In this document: positions 1-6,973 of the stretch, in pieces
Numbering within the stretch: the stretch's first letter is position 1
Layout: every line of letters begins with the position of its first letter
DNA from: a virus
IMG/VR virus record: IMGVR_UViG_3300046010_013930
Coordinates: 1 to 23,573 of that record
Length of the DNA: 23,573 nucleotides
Strand: one strand, 5' to 3'
Program-made: the position numbers and the translations under genes
Notes under the pieces: generated by a model
What the model saw: the letters and a program-made list of their open reading frames with translations, nothing else
The model's database searches: none
Told to the model about the DNA's origin: nothing

Positions 1-109
1 GAGAAAAGTGAAGGGCTTCCCTCACCGGCTCGACGCCGTGGAGCTTGGCCAGATAGGCCAGGTGCCCGGCGATCAGGTGGATCTTTCCGTCGAAGGGCAA
101 CGTGGTCAT
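1..109 (-). CDS. Hypothetical protein, 3' end outside window
   Basis: The first 36 codons are visible, starting MTTLPFDGKIHLIAGHLAYL and running off the left edge. The ATG overlaps the TGA of the preceding gene as ATGA, the junction style of the whole operon, which is the main support for this start. I do not recognise the family; the visible part looks like an amphipathic helix. Confidence 0.6.
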   Translation of the reverse strand, partial: MTTLPFDGKIHLIAGHLAYLAKLHGVEPVREALHFS

Positions 110-633
110 GCGGCGAGCTTGAGGGTGACGAGGGCGGCGGTGACGTCCTCGGGGAGTTCGATGGCTTTGGCTTTGCCGCCGAAGGTCTGGATGAACTTGT
201 TGCGGCGTTGGATGGCCGCGTTGAGGATGGACATGCAGACGACCTTGTATTTGCGGGAGCGCTTGTGCTGAGCCACGCAGTTGAGGATGTCGGTGTTGAA
301 GGCCGCGATGTAGGCGTCGGGGACTTTGACCGGGTCACAACTCCAGCGGATGAGTTCGCCGACTTCGATGTAGTTCTCCGGACAGGACCGGCGCACATAG
401 TTTTGGTGCCTGCTGGTTGAGTTGGACCGGCGCTCGGAGGTGTTGATCAGGAAGATCCGTTGCTCAGGGTACCAGCGGGCCAGGGGAAAGTGTGTGCCGT
501 AGGAATACAACGTGTGTCCGTGGGCCCGGAGGTTGGAGCCATAGACATTAAGACACGGGTTGATCGGGCTGTACTTGGTCACGCGATCGAACCACGTGTC
601 GACAGTTTGCCGGTTGTCGAATCGTAGTTTCAT
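106..633 (-). CDS. Conserved phage-type protein of unknown function (175 aa)
   Basis: Residues 41-54 read TLYSYGTHFPLARW, followed by an Asn near residue 64 and an Arg/Thr-rich TSRHQ stretch. This order (SYGxHFPxA, then N, then T..HQ) resembles small proteins I associate with many phages and plasmids, where the function is unknown. The C-terminal third is basic and probably helical (KHKRSRKYK region, then AIQRRNKF), so nucleic-acid binding is possible but unproven. Start and stop are both ATGA overlaps with the neighbours. Confidence 0.75.
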   Translation of the reverse strand: MKLRFDNRQTVDTWFDRVTKYSPINPCLNVYGSNLRAHGHTLYSYGTHFPLARWYPEQRIFLINTSERRSNSTSRHQNYVRRSCPENYIEVGELIRWSCDPVKVPDAYIAAFNTDILNCVAQHKRSRKYKVVCMSILNAAIQRRNKFIQTFGGKAKAIELPEDVTAALVTLKLAA

Positions 634-839
634 AATTCGTAGGTGGCGTCGAGGTCGTCGACGTAGGTCCTCATGGAGTTGTTGAGTTGCGTGGGGTCGG
701 TTGCGGCATGCATGGCCCGGACGTAGGGGTCGCCCTCGGGCTGGTACATGCAGAAGACGTTGAAACCGGAGAGCTGCGCGCCCAGGGTGAAGAGGCGCAG
801 TCCGATCCAGTGACAGATGTTGGTGTATAGTTTTTCCAT
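630..839 (-). CDS. Hypothetical small protein (69 aa)
   Basis: Unrecognised. The N-terminus (residues 1-35) is rich in hydrophobic and aromatic residues, including LFTLGAQLSGFNVFCMY, and the C-terminus is acidic. It is one of the few genes in this operon not coupled by an ATGA overlap: 20 bases separate it from the upstream stop, and an AGGTGACCACCACC element ends 4 bases before the start codon. The 3' end overlaps the next gene as TTATGA. Confidence 0.65.
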   Translation of the reverse strand: MEKLYTNICHWIGLRLFTLGAQLSGFNVFCMYQPEGDPYVRAMHAATDPTQLNNSMRTYVDDLDATYEL

Positions 840-843
840 AAAT

Positions 844-858
844 GGGTGGTGGTCACCT
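844..858 (-). promoter_or_regulatory. AGGTGACCACCACCC element upstream of the 69-aa gene
   Basis: Read on the minus strand this is AGGTGACCACCACCC, a partial inverted repeat (GGTG/CACC). It sits in one of the few intergenic gaps of the left operon, 4 bases before a start codon. The same motif occurs at 7820-7834, 20718-20732 and 22496-22511. It may be an operator. AGGTGA also matches part of the Shine-Dalgarno complement, but 14 bases separate it from the ATG, which is long for a ribosome site. Confidence 0.4.
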
Positions 859-859
859 G

Positions 860-1522
860 TTAGCGAACTAAAGCGCCGTCCTCGTCGAACTCGTAGTCGT
901 TGGCGACGAGATGCTCGGCGATGGCTTCGTCGGAGGTGAGGTACTCGTATTCTTTTTCGAGATCTTTATAGAGGTCGTCGGCGTGGTCGCGGCAGATCTC
1001 GTTGGCCAGATCTTCGAAGTCTTGGCCCCAGAGTTTATTGATCAGGGCGTTGGCTTCTTGCTGCAGCTCTTCGTCCTCACCAGCGTCGTAGTCTTCGATG
1101 CGGTAGTTGTCGTAGGACGTAACCCCCATGGAATGGCTGTGGTAGTAATGCCCGCTGTGTTTGACCACGGCGTTGTAACTCAGCTCGATCAGCGGGAGAC
1201 CGCGCAGTTTGGCCTTGGCGTTGAAGGCGACGAGTTCCTGACGGAGTTCGTCTGGCATGATGTTGACGATGAGCAGATGCTCCGGAATCTTAATGAATCC
1301 CTCGAAGCACGCGCCGTCGCCCTGGCACCAGAAACCGGAGAAGTAAATCTTCTCGACTTGTATGCCGTGGGCCTTCATGTCCTCGGTGAAGAAGTCGTAG
1401 ACTCCGTCCCACCAGTCGTAGGACAGGTAGCCGTCGCTCTCTCGCGTCTTCTGGATGGCGCGCTCTTTGGCTTCGGGCGATAGCTCGTCGAAGCCATATA
1501 GGTTTTTGGTGATGGTTCTCAT
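860..1522 (-). CDS. Conserved phage protein with FSGFWxQGDGAxFEG motif (220 aa)
   Basis: The N-terminus reads YGFDELSPEAKERAIQKTRE (residues 9-28). FSGFWCQGDGACFEG follows at residues 61-75, and the C-terminus is long and very acidic. This combination marks a family I know from many tailed phages and some plasmids; its role is not established. The last 50 residues are rich in Glu/Asp and probably helical. The ATG overlaps the stop of the DUF6915 gene. A DNA-mimic or host-takeover role is possible given the acidity, but that is speculation. Confidence 0.85.
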   Translation of the reverse strand: MRTITKNLYGFDELSPEAKERAIQKTRESDGYLSYDWWDGVYDFFTEDMKAHGIQVEKIYFSGFWCQGDGACFEGFIKIPEHLLIVNIMPDELRQELVAFNAKAKLRGLPLIELSYNAVVKHSGHYYHSHSMGVTSYDNYRIEDYDAGEDEELQQEANALINKLWGQDFEDLANEICRDHADDLYKDLEKEYEYLTSDEAIAEHLVANDYEFDEDGALVR

Positions 1523-1914
1523 TGGGTCAATTTGATTTTCTTTTTACTGACAACTCGGCCCGTGGATTGCTGGGCAATCTCAGCGTCGGTGTGTTGCGGG
1601 ACGCGGTGCATCCACGGCTCGGCTGTCATGGTCGAGAGCCAGTCCTGCAGAGATGGGATGAAACCGATGTCCTCGTTGACATGTTGCTCGCCGATGTAGC
1701 GGACAGGCAACGTGCGTCCGTCGGAGTTGGTCAAGGTTTTGCCAAACACTCGTTCGCACTCGTAAATACCCTGGGCATGGTGGCGCAGGGCCCGATGGCG
1801 GAAGTTGGCATAGAATTCTTTGGACGCATCAAACCAGTGGTGGATGTCGAGGTAATCCTCGGGCTTGCCGCCAAACTTTTTGGCGCTGGAGAGGGCGTGG
1901 TGGTAGGGGTGCAT
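1519..1914 (-). CDS. DUF6915 family protein (131 aa)
   Basis: The start chosen is the ATG of MHPYHHALSSAKKFGG, because this is where the family normally begins and because it lies one base after the stop of the DUF6878 gene; the open frame extends further upstream but there runs antiphase to that gene. Family hallmarks are DYLDIHHWFDASK, FRHRALRHHAQGI and VRYIGEQHVNEDIGFIPS. The His-rich N-terminal half (HH, HHW, RHRALRHH) could bind metal. DUF6915 occurs on phages and plasmids; function unknown. The C-terminus ends in a lysine-rich KKKIKLTQ tail whose final CAATGA overlaps the next start. Confidence 0.85.
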   Translation of the reverse strand: MHPYHHALSSAKKFGGKPEDYLDIHHWFDASKEFYANFRHRALRHHAQGIYECERVFGKTLTNSDGRTLPVRYIGEQHVNEDIGFIPSLQDWLSTMTAEPWMHRVPQHTDAEIAQQSTGRVVSKKKIKLTQ

Positions 1915-1915
1915 A

Positions 1916-2404
1916 TTATTGGACAGAGAAACGAAACTCGTCGTCGAGCTTAAGGGACGCGCCATCTCCGTCTCGCGCTTCCAGCTCATACCAATAGGAG
2001 CTGATGTCGATTTCGAGAGTGTTGAGGTCGATGGAGATTTTGCCGCCGCCGCCTTCGTTGTTATACCAGTCGGTCGTGACGTGTTCATTGAACAGGTCGA
2101 GTAACTGGTCGGAGAAGTCTGCGGGATCTTCGATCTCGCCCGGCACATCGACTGCTTTTTGTGCGGCGTTGTCCCACGTTTTGCTGGGGCGTTTCATACT
2201 CCGGTCACGCGCGGTGAGATAGTCGATGTCGTCGATATCGCCGCTGTCGCCGGAGCCACGGAACGTGACTTCAACTTGGCGAACGCCTTGGCTATACAGT
2301 GCGGCCAAAGACGTGAGTAAAGACGCGTTCTCGCCGTTGAGTTTGGCTGCAACGAGCAGCGGATTGAGTTTGGGTTGTTTTTTGGAAGTGGGTTTCTTTT
2401 TCAT
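1916..2404 (-). CDS. DUF6878 family protein (162 aa)
   Basis: The central part reads VEVTFRGSGDSGDIDDIDYL near residues 45-64, and WYNNEGGGGKISIDLNTLEI lies near 113-132. This GSGDSGxI plus YNNEGGxG arrangement is what I associate with DUF6878, a family of accessory proteins on plasmids and phages. The basic N-terminus (MKKKPTSKKQPK) is probably disordered. It lies directly upstream of the DUF6915 gene with a one-base gap, so the two are likely made together. Function unknown. Confidence 0.82.
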   Translation of the reverse strand: MKKKPTSKKQPKLNPLLVAAKLNGENASLLTSLAALYSQGVRQVEVTFRGSGDSGDIDDIDYLTARDRSMKRPSKTWDNAAQKAVDVPGEIEDPADFSDQLLDLFNEHVTTDWYNNEGGGGKISIDLNTLEIDISSYWYELEARDGDGASLKLDDEFRFSVQ

Positions 2405-2559
2405 TGGGTCATGGATTCAAGGAGGTTGAGGAACTTGGCATAGAGCCATGGCTCGACGTGCAGGACGGTGTATTTGTCGGTGCTTTGCTCTTCCACGTAA
2501 TCGGCGTTGAGGACGATGTGGGTGGAGATGGTATGCAGGTCGGTGAGTCGGGTGTTCAT
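2401..2559 (-). CDS. Hypothetical small protein (52 aa)
   Basis: The start MNTRLTDLHTISTHIV was chosen because its ATG overlaps the TGA of the zinc-ribbon gene; the longer open frame upstream runs across that gene in another phase. The 3' end (ESMTQ, then TGA) overlaps the DUF6878 start. The sequence is mixed alpha/beta in character with no recognisable motif. Confidence 0.7.
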   Translation of the reverse strand: MNTRLTDLHTISTHIVLNADYVEEQSTDKYTVLHVEPWLYAKFLNLLESMTQ

Positions 2560-2768
2560 GGCTTCTGTATGCTGTCGTCGGGGTAACAAAGAGCACCGCA
2601 TTCGGGACACTCCCCGGACGGCACGATTCCTCCGGCGCTGACGCGCATGAAGAAGTCTTCGATGCCGACAAGCTCGGCGAATGACCAAGTCATGCCGCAT
2701 CCGTCGCAAGTATGATGACCTGCGTCGGCCAGTATGGGTTTGTCTGAGATGTATTTTTGGGTGTTCAT
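2556..2768 (-). CDS. Small zinc-ribbon protein (70 aa)
   Basis: Two Cys pairs are visible: HTCDGCGMTW near residues 18-27 and GECPECGALCY near residues 52-62. A four-cysteine zinc ribbon is the natural reading. Similar GHHTCxxCG...SGECPECGALC proteins are, to my knowledge, found beside other small accessory genes on plasmids and phages. It may be a nucleic-acid or protein adaptor. It overlaps both neighbours by ATGA. Function unknown. Confidence 0.8.
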   Translation of the reverse strand: MNTQKYISDKPILADAGHHTCDGCGMTWSFAELVGIEDFFMRVSAGGIVPSGECPECGALCYPDDSIQKP

Positions 2769-2977
2769 CGGTTCAGGGTGTGGGCTGCATGGCGGGCCAT
2801 GGCGGAGTTGGGGTCGGGGACGAAGGCGATCTCGAAGCCCAGGTGCTGCAGGTTGCGCAGGTCGGGCATGTCGAGGGTCTTGCGTCCGGTCAGGGCTTGG
2901 AGGATCGGACCCTCCTCGCCGGTCGGATAGATGGTGCTGCGTCCGTAGACGTGGCGTTCGTAGACTTGGAGTTTCAT
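2765..2977 (-). CDS. Small conserved accessory protein (70 aa)
   Basis: The N-terminus is KLQVYERHVYGRSTIYP, followed by a helix-forming segment (ILQALTGRKTLDMPDLRNLQHLGF). I have an impression of similar short proteins beginning KLxVYExxVYGxxxIYP in phage and plasmid accessory clusters, but I cannot name the family. It is coupled to both neighbours by ATGA overlaps. Confidence 0.7.
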   Translation of the reverse strand: MKLQVYERHVYGRSTIYPTGEEGPILQALTGRKTLDMPDLRNLQHLGFEIAFVPDPNSAMARHAAHTLNR

Positions 2978-3264
2978 TTTTTTAAGCGTTGGTATGATTC
3001 TTTAACAAAGTCGGGCCAGAGTTCCTGTGGGACATCGGTGATGGAGAACTCGCGGTCTTCGCCGCTGGCCAAGTGGAAGGTCATGCGCATCTCACGGGGT
3101 CGGAACAGGTTTCCGGCAACGGAGGTGTGGCACGGGCCGTGCTCGAAAGCGTCGGGCATGAAAGCCTTGATGGCTAACGAACGGCTCAACTTGTCCAGTA
3201 ACCTGTCACGTTCGGCCGTGAGTTCTTTCGTCCGTTGGATCAGGGTTTGGATCTTTTCGTTCAT
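2974..3264 (-). CDS. Hypothetical protein with N-terminal coiled coil (96 aa)
   Basis: Residues 1-32 (MNEKIQTLIQRTKELTAERD onward) have the heptad pattern of a short coiled coil. The rest is mixed beta (REMRMTFHLASGEDREFSIT). No family recognised. It follows its upstream neighbour after a 4-base gap and overlaps the next gene by ATGA. Confidence 0.7.
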   Translation of the reverse strand: MNEKIQTLIQRTKELTAERDRLLDKLSRSLAIKAFMPDAFEHGPCHTSVAGNLFRPREMRMTFHLASGEDREFSITDVPQELWPDFVKESYQRLKK

Positions 3265-3268
3265 TGGT

Positions 3269-3712
3269 TCAAAAGGACCAGAGGTCCATGAGTGACTTGA
3301 GATATTTCTTGGAGACGATGCGGCTCTCGGGCGTGGCTCCGGTCGGAGCGCCGTAACGGCGGTGCGGCTCGGGAACCTCAGCCATGAAGGCCAGGTGGTA
3401 GACGTGCACGCACTTCATCTTGCGCTTGATGCGTTTGCTATTGCGCCACGTGTCATAGGTGTAGTCGATGACCGGCGGCTTGAAGGGCAGCGAGGGCAGG
3501 CCCGCAGCGGGGATGACGTAGTCGCCGCTGTCCTCATCAACCTCAGCCCAGCAGTTGTCGCTGTCGGGCTCGAACTGGAAGTGCTGGTCATCAGGTCCCT
3601 CCTGCCACATGTAGTAGATCGGGACGTAGATGTGCCCCTCGTCGGGGCGGGTGTCGTGGTATTTCTCGGAGGAGCGGATGATCAGCTCCATGTAGAATGG
3701 TTTGGTTTTCAT
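3269..3712 (-). CDS. Hypothetical acidic/aromatic protein (147 aa)
   Basis: Unrecognised. It is rich in Asp, Glu, Tyr and Trp in the first two thirds, including HIYVPIYYMWQEGPDDQHFQ and a DEDSGDYVIP stretch. A strongly basic segment (SKRIKRKMK) lies near residue 95. The start is an ATGA overlap with the gene to its right. The acidic body is compatible with a protein-binding or DNA-mimic role, but nothing in the sequence proves this. Confidence 0.72.
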   Translation of the reverse strand: MKTKPFYMELIIRSSEKYHDTRPDEGHIYVPIYYMWQEGPDDQHFQFEPDSDNCWAEVDEDSGDYVIPAAGLPSLPFKPPVIDYTYDTWRNSKRIKRKMKCVHVYHLAFMAEVPEPHRRYGAPTGATPESRIVSKKYLKSLMDLWSF

Positions 3713-4050
3713 ATATGTGATCCTTCGATGAGGGAGCTGATGCAGAGGCCGAAGTCGTCGAGCGGGATATCCTCGAAGATGTAGCGTTCATTGACGACGA
3801 GGTCGCCGCGCAGGTTGGTTTTGTCCGAGCCGAGCACGTAAGCGACCGTGCACATGGCGTCGATGATGTTGTGTGCGGCGTAGCCGTCGCAGTCGAAAGC
3901 CCCGAGCGAGTAGACCGCGTGGTCGACCATGGCATGGTTCAAGCTCGGGTAGTTGTCGGATTGGTAGAGCTGTCCGCCGACCTTGTAGATTTCGATGTTG
4001 CTTTTGAAGGGACGCTGCTCTTGCGGCATCCCGATGGTGCAGGATTTCAT
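3709..4050 (-). CDS. Hypothetical protein (113 aa)
   Basis: The start MKSCTIGMPQEQRPFK is set by the ATGA overlap with the upstream gene; a longer open frame exists but its extension lies on top of the two preceding genes. The middle part (AVYSLGAFDCDGYAAHNIID) is fairly conserved-looking, with three Cys in the whole protein. No family recognised. Confidence 0.65.
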   Translation of the reverse strand: MKSCTIGMPQEQRPFKSNIEIYKVGGQLYQSDNYPSLNHAMVDHAVYSLGAFDCDGYAAHNIIDAMCTVAYVLGSDKTNLRGDLVVNERYIFEDIPLDDFGLCISSLIEGSHI

Positions 4051-4223
4051 GGTGTGTCGAGTAGAGGCAGGGTAAGTTGCGGATCGGCCGCTTCCTTGCG
4101 GGCCAGTTGGACTTGGTGGGCATGGCGCAGCACGAGCGATGATAATTGCAGCGCGGCGTCCATGTCGTAGTCGTGGATGGCGTTGAAGTGGGCTGCGGTT
4201 TGGATGATGAGTGGATTGTTCAT
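4047..4223 (-). CDS. Hypothetical small helical protein (58 aa)
   Basis: MNNPLIIQTAAHFNAIHDYD opens a mostly helical protein with several His. The start is chosen from the ATGA overlap with the gene upstream, and the stop also overlaps the next ATG. Family unknown. Confidence 0.6.
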   Translation of the reverse strand: MNNPLIIQTAAHFNAIHDYDMDAALQLSSLVLRHAHQVQLARKEAADPQLTLPLLDTP

Positions 4224-4378
4224 GGTTTCGGAAACGCCTTGGCCAAGGAGACCAGAGGCTTGGGTTTGTGGTCGGCATGGAAGCCGAAGAAGAGGTTGCG
4301 GTATTGTCTGGCCTTCTTGCGGGAGTCGATCGGGCCTAGGGCCAGAACGCGCCGCACGTAGGTCTTGAAGGAGGTCAT
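4220..4378 (-). CDS. Hypothetical small basic protein (52 aa)
   Basis: A short, strongly basic protein (MTSFKTYVRRVLALGPIDSR, then KKARQYRNLFFGF). The N-terminal helix plus high Arg/Lys content would suit nucleic-acid binding, but there is no recognised motif. Both ends are ATGA overlaps. Confidence 0.6.
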   Translation of the reverse strand: MTSFKTYVRRVLALGPIDSRKKARQYRNLFFGFHADHKPKPLVSLAKAFPKP

Positions 4379-4806
4379 GAGCGGACGTAGTAGTCGGTGC
4401 CTTGGTAGGTGACGGTGGTGAAGTCCATGGCCAGCTCGTTGGCGGCGTGATCCCAGTCGATGCAGGTGGCGGGCCAACTTGAGAAGTCTGCGATGGCTCC
4501 GGTGTCTTCGGCATATTGCAGGGCGTACGCCTCGAAGTCGGAACAGGGGATCAGGGTTTCACCGGAGTTCCATTCGGAGATCTGGTCGGCCAAGGCGTCG
4601 AGTTCCTTGAGTTCCTCGGCCTCTTCGTGACCGAACTCCAGTTCGGCATCGGACAGGCGTTCTTTGACCGCTTCGATTTTCTCAATGTCCTCTTCGGACA
4701 TCCCTTCTTGGCGGTATATTTCGCGGGCCTCGTCGAGTTCGTCTTTGAGAACTTGCAGTTCTTGGCGGCGCTCTTCGAGGTCGCGGGTGTCTAGGTAATT
4801 GCTCAT
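4375..4806 (-). CDS. Conserved phage protein with coiled-coil N-terminus and IDWDxAA domain (143 aa)
   Basis: Residues 8-75 form an acidic coiled coil (Glu/Leu-rich). The C-terminal domain contains LIPCSDFEAYALQYAEDTGA, WPATCIDWDHAANEL and FTTVTYQGTDYYVR. This last arrangement (IpxxxFxxYAxxxAxDxGa, then WPxxxIDWxxAAxxLxxDxtxvxxxGxxYxxR) is common in tailed phages and sometimes annotated as antirestriction-like; I regard the function as unknown. ATGA overlaps at both ends. Confidence 0.82.
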   Translation of the reverse strand: MSNYLDTRDLEERRQELQVLKDELDEAREIYRQEGMSEEDIEKIEAVKERLSDAELEFGHEEAEELKELDALADQISEWNSGETLIPCSDFEAYALQYAEDTGAIADFSSWPATCIDWDHAANELAMDFTTVTYQGTDYYVRS

Positions 4807-5099
4807 TGGTTTAGAATCTTGTTGATGTTGCGCATCATCTCGAAGCGTTCGGGGTCGTTGCTCAGATACTCATCGAAGCAGAGCGGCACGTCGTGGTAGG
4901 CCGCGCCGTTGTCGCGCGCCCATTTCTTGATGAGTGGGGTCTTCGGTGTGCCCGGCACGCGGATCTCTTCGAGCAGCTCGAAGGCGTAGGCCAGGGCGCT
5001 GTTGAGTTCGCGGGTTTGTTGTGCGACCGGCACGTTCTCGTCGACTAAGTAGGCGAGCTTGTGCAGGGCGCGGTAGAGGGCTTCGGTTTCGTCGTTCAT
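4803..5099 (-). CDS. Hypothetical protein (98 aa)
   Basis: MNDETEALYRALHKLAYLVD begins a helical N-terminal half, followed by PGTPKTPLIKKWARDNGAAY and a C-terminal helix. The start was chosen from the ATGA overlap with the upstream gene. The 3' end reads KILNQ with CAATGA overlapping the next start. Family unknown. Confidence 0.65.
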   Translation of the reverse strand: MNDETEALYRALHKLAYLVDENVPVAQQTRELNSALAYAFELLEEIRVPGTPKTPLIKKWARDNGAAYHDVPLCFDEYLSNDPERFEMMRNINKILNQ

Positions 5100-5311
5100 T
5101 GGATGACGTATTCCCAGTCGCGGGTTTGTTCGTTGAATTTCTGTATCTCGTCGCGGAGTTCGAGCGGGCCTTGGTCGACGCACTCGCAGTCGTCGCTGAA
5201 GGTGCCGTCTTCGAGTTTGGCCGAGACGATGGCCTTGGCTTCTTCGAGTGAGTCGGCTTCGACTTCGAGCGCGAGGATCTCCTCGAAGGTTGCGGTGAAG
5301 TTGTATTTCAT
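5096..5311 (-). CDS. Small protein resembling DpnD/PcfM-like family (71 aa)
   Basis: The pattern MKYNFTATFEEILALEVEAD, followed by SLEEAKAIVSAKLEDG, is a beta strand, then an AdSxEEA helix. It is reminiscent of DpnD/PcfM-like small proteins, which have KYxVxxxExxxxxVxVeAxSxEEA. The similarity is by eye only. ATGA overlaps at both ends. Confidence 0.6.
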   Translation of the reverse strand: MKYNFTATFEEILALEVEADSLEEAKAIVSAKLEDGTFSDDCECVDQGPLELRDEIQKFNEQTRDWEYVIQ

Positions 5312-5589
5312 GAGCGGGTGGCCTGTTGGATGACGGCAGCAGCGGCCAGGGCGTGGATGGAACAGACGGCGTCGCGGCCGGTCTTGTCGCCCAAGGTGTT
5401 GTTGACCACGCCGCGCAGGGTTTTCTCGCAGCAGCGCAGGGCTTCGAGGAGTTTGGGGGCGGCAGCGATGAGATAGGCATCGTCGTCGCCTTGGTAACAG
5501 CGGGCCACGGCTTTGCCTTTGCTATTGCGGACGGTGGCGGTCATGGACTCGTCATCCACGTGCCAGGGACCAGGGGTGCAGGGGTTCAT
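5308..5589 (-). CDS. Conserved phage protein, 'APkLLEAL' type (93 aa)
   Basis: It begins MNPCTPGPWHVDDESMTATV and continues with GDDDAYLIAAAPKLLEALR. The combination TPGPWxv...(n/d)AxLIAaAPxLLEAL is one of the most widespread small protein types in tailed phages; its function is unknown. Start from the ATGA overlap with the gene upstream. Confidence 0.8.
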   Translation of the reverse strand: MNPCTPGPWHVDDESMTATVRNSKGKAVARCYQGDDDAYLIAAAPKLLEALRCCEKTLRGVVNNTLGDKTGRDAVCSIHALAAAAVIQQATRS

Positions 5590-5915
5590 AGGTCTTCGAG
5601 TTTGGAATTGATGAGGGCGTGAACGTCCGGTTCGATCTTGGCGAAAGCCAAACGCAGGCTCTTGGGCAGTTGACCGGGCGGCGGTCCGTCGTCGAAACAG
5701 TCGACGCGGTTGCGGGAATACCGGATGCACCCCTCTTCGAAGGGGCCGACGAACGGCGAGCGGTTGGCGTCTTCCCGATAGACGCGGAGCAGATATTCCT
5801 CGTCGGTCGGCATGACCGCGTAGATGTCGCAGTCAACGTAGCCGTCGCAGTTGATGATGGCCCAGTCGAAGCGTATGCCGGTATCTGGATCTGTGAATGT
5901 TTGTTCTTTGTTCAT
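5586..5915 (-). CDS. Hypothetical protein (109 aa)
   Basis: It starts MNKEQTFTDPDTGIRFDWAI. The following segment (NCDGYVDCDIYAVMPTDEEY) resembles a small beta domain; Cys residues are scattered. No family recognised. The start codon overlaps the stop of the 28-residue membrane protein gene, which supports both calls. Confidence 0.65.
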   Translation of the reverse strand: MNKEQTFTDPDTGIRFDWAIINCDGYVDCDIYAVMPTDEEYLLRVYREDANRSPFVGPFEEGCIRYSRNRVDCFDDGPPPGQLPKSLRLAFAKIEPDVHALINSKLEDL

Positions 5916-5998
5916 GGTGTCGGAATGAGCCGGTCGACCAGTTGCATGAAGGCAAACAGGGCCAGCGCGGCGATGAGGAGTTGGTTGTGGAGGTTCAT
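5912..5998 (-). CDS. 28-residue predicted membrane protein
   Basis: Reads MNLHNQLLIAALALFAFMQL and then VDRLIPTP. Residues 6-21 form one hydrophobic helix long enough to span or insert into a membrane. Support for a real gene is positional: its ATG overlaps the upstream TGA and its TGA overlaps the downstream ATG, matching the rule of this operon. Without it there would be an unexplained gap here. It could be a tiny holin-like, membrane-stress or superinfection factor; none of these is shown by the sequence. Confidence 0.65.
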   Translation of the reverse strand: MNLHNQLLIAALALFAFMQLVDRLIPTP

Positions 5999-6201
5999 AC
6001 GTCTGCGAGGTCGGCGATTTGGGACATCTGGTCATGGGCCATAGACCAGTCCATGTCGTCTTCGATGATGCCGGAGATCTCCGCCCAGGCGTCGCCCTCT
6101 TTCTGGTCGAACATGTCGGCCGTCCAGTAGGCGAGGACGATGTCCTTCACGCCTTCTTTCTTGGCGTCGCGCAGCATCTTGATGGCGTCGTTGATGTTCA
6201 T
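5995..6201 (-). CDS. Hypothetical acidic protein (68 aa)
   Basis: It begins MNINDAIKMLRDAKKEGVKD and continues IVLAYWTADMFDQKEGDAW, ending in an acidic helical tail. The phrasing 'I...AYW.ADMF...eGD.W' is similar in style to small phage proteins, but I cannot assign a family. Start and stop are ATGA overlaps. Confidence 0.68.
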   Translation of the reverse strand: MNINDAIKMLRDAKKEGVKDIVLAYWTADMFDQKEGDAWAEISGIIEDDMDWSMAHDQMSQIADLADV

Positions 6202-6440
6202 TCGTCGCGCTCCAGTAGCTCCTGGATGATCTCGATGTGAGGCACCGTGGGGTTGTTGAAGAACTCGTTGAACTCCTTGGACAAGACCTTGAACTCGCGG
6301 CTGTCGGGCTGGATGCCTTCGGCTTGGAGTTGCTCGACGATGTCCATGGTCCCCGCGTTCCAGTTCCACTGGTCGCAGAGATCCTTGGCCCACTTGCGCA
6401 GCTCGGGCTTGCTCATGTTGTGCGGGTTGACTTGGTTCAT
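6198..6440 (-). CDS. Hypothetical helical protein (80 aa)
   Basis: It starts MNQVNPHNMSKPELRKWAKD; an alternative start is the second Met (MSKPEL). The protein is mostly helical (LCDQWNWNAGTMDIVEQLQA) with no recognised motif. The longer ATG is preferred because it makes the usual ATGA overlap. Confidence 0.65.
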   Translation of the reverse strand: MNQVNPHNMSKPELRKWAKDLCDQWNWNAGTMDIVEQLQAEGIQPDSREFKVLSKEFNEFFNNPTVPHIEIIQELLERDE

Positions 6441-6733
6441 GAGCGGCACCAGCCTCCGATGAGCCAGAACTTCACGCCCTCTTCGTTGAACGAGACGGCG
6501 ACTGGCGGGTTCCATTTTTCTTTGTGGTTGTCGGAGATAAAGTCACTGGCCTCACTTCGTGAAGGCAGCGACGCGTCATGCCACTCGATGTTCCCGCGCA
6601 ACATGCCGATGTCGCCGGAGTAGGAATGACCGTGGTCGTGGCGAGACTGCTCGCACAGATCGTCCCATATTTTGACGATGACATCTTTGCCGAGGTGATC
6701 GGCGAAGAGCCGGTGGTTGAGTGATCCTCCCAT
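6437..6733 (-). CDS. Conserved phage protein with HGHSYSGDIG motif (98 aa)
   Basis: HDHGHSYSGDIGMLRGNIEW lies near residues 32-51, and it ends VKFWLIGGWCRS. A eHGhxYSGxIgxlxg motif with a C-terminal GGWCss is shared by small phage proteins of unknown role that I recognise by eye. The His/Asp cluster (HDHGH) could hold a metal. It starts 4 bases after the preceding stop rather than by overlap. Confidence 0.78.
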   Translation of the reverse strand: MGGSLNHRLFADHLGKDVIVKIWDDLCEQSRHDHGHSYSGDIGMLRGNIEWHDASLPSRSEASDFISDNHKEKWNPPVAVSFNEEGVKFWLIGGWCRS

Positions 6734-6737
6734 GGTG

Positions 6738-6956
6738 TTAAGCGAGCGGATCGCCGGTCACGACCTTGGCGAAGAGTTCGATGGTGGCCTCGTTCAACGT
6801 GGCTCCGAGGGCCAGGTAGCGGCCGACCGAGAGCTTCCACGGGATGGAGGTGTTGCTGCGTTCTTCGGCGACGACTTGTCCGTCGCGGAAATGTTTCGGC
6901 GCGACAGGTGTGATGGAATAGTGGCGGCTGACGCCACGACGATGCGGAGTTTTCAT
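6738..6956 (-). CDS. Hypothetical protein (72 aa)
   Basis: The start chosen is MKTPHRRGVSRHYSITPVAP, as in-frame Met codons further upstream lie in a region with hairpins and no coding look. The C-terminal half (VGRYLALGATLNEATIELFA) is helical. Family unknown. It is preceded by about 100 bases without a gene. Confidence 0.6.
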   Translation of the reverse strand: MKTPHRRGVSRHYSITPVAPKHFRDGQVVAEERSNTSIPWKLSVGRYLALGATLNEATIELFAKVVTGDPLA

Positions 6957-6973
6957 GATGTGCTTTTGTGGTT

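Noticed and set aside
911-1483. 190-codon plus-strand open frame opposite the FSGFWxQGDGA gene, and similar frames at 3362-3784, 5619-6044 and 6237-6623
   Set aside because: All are antisense shadows of minus-strand genes that have recognisable motifs or ATGA coupling.
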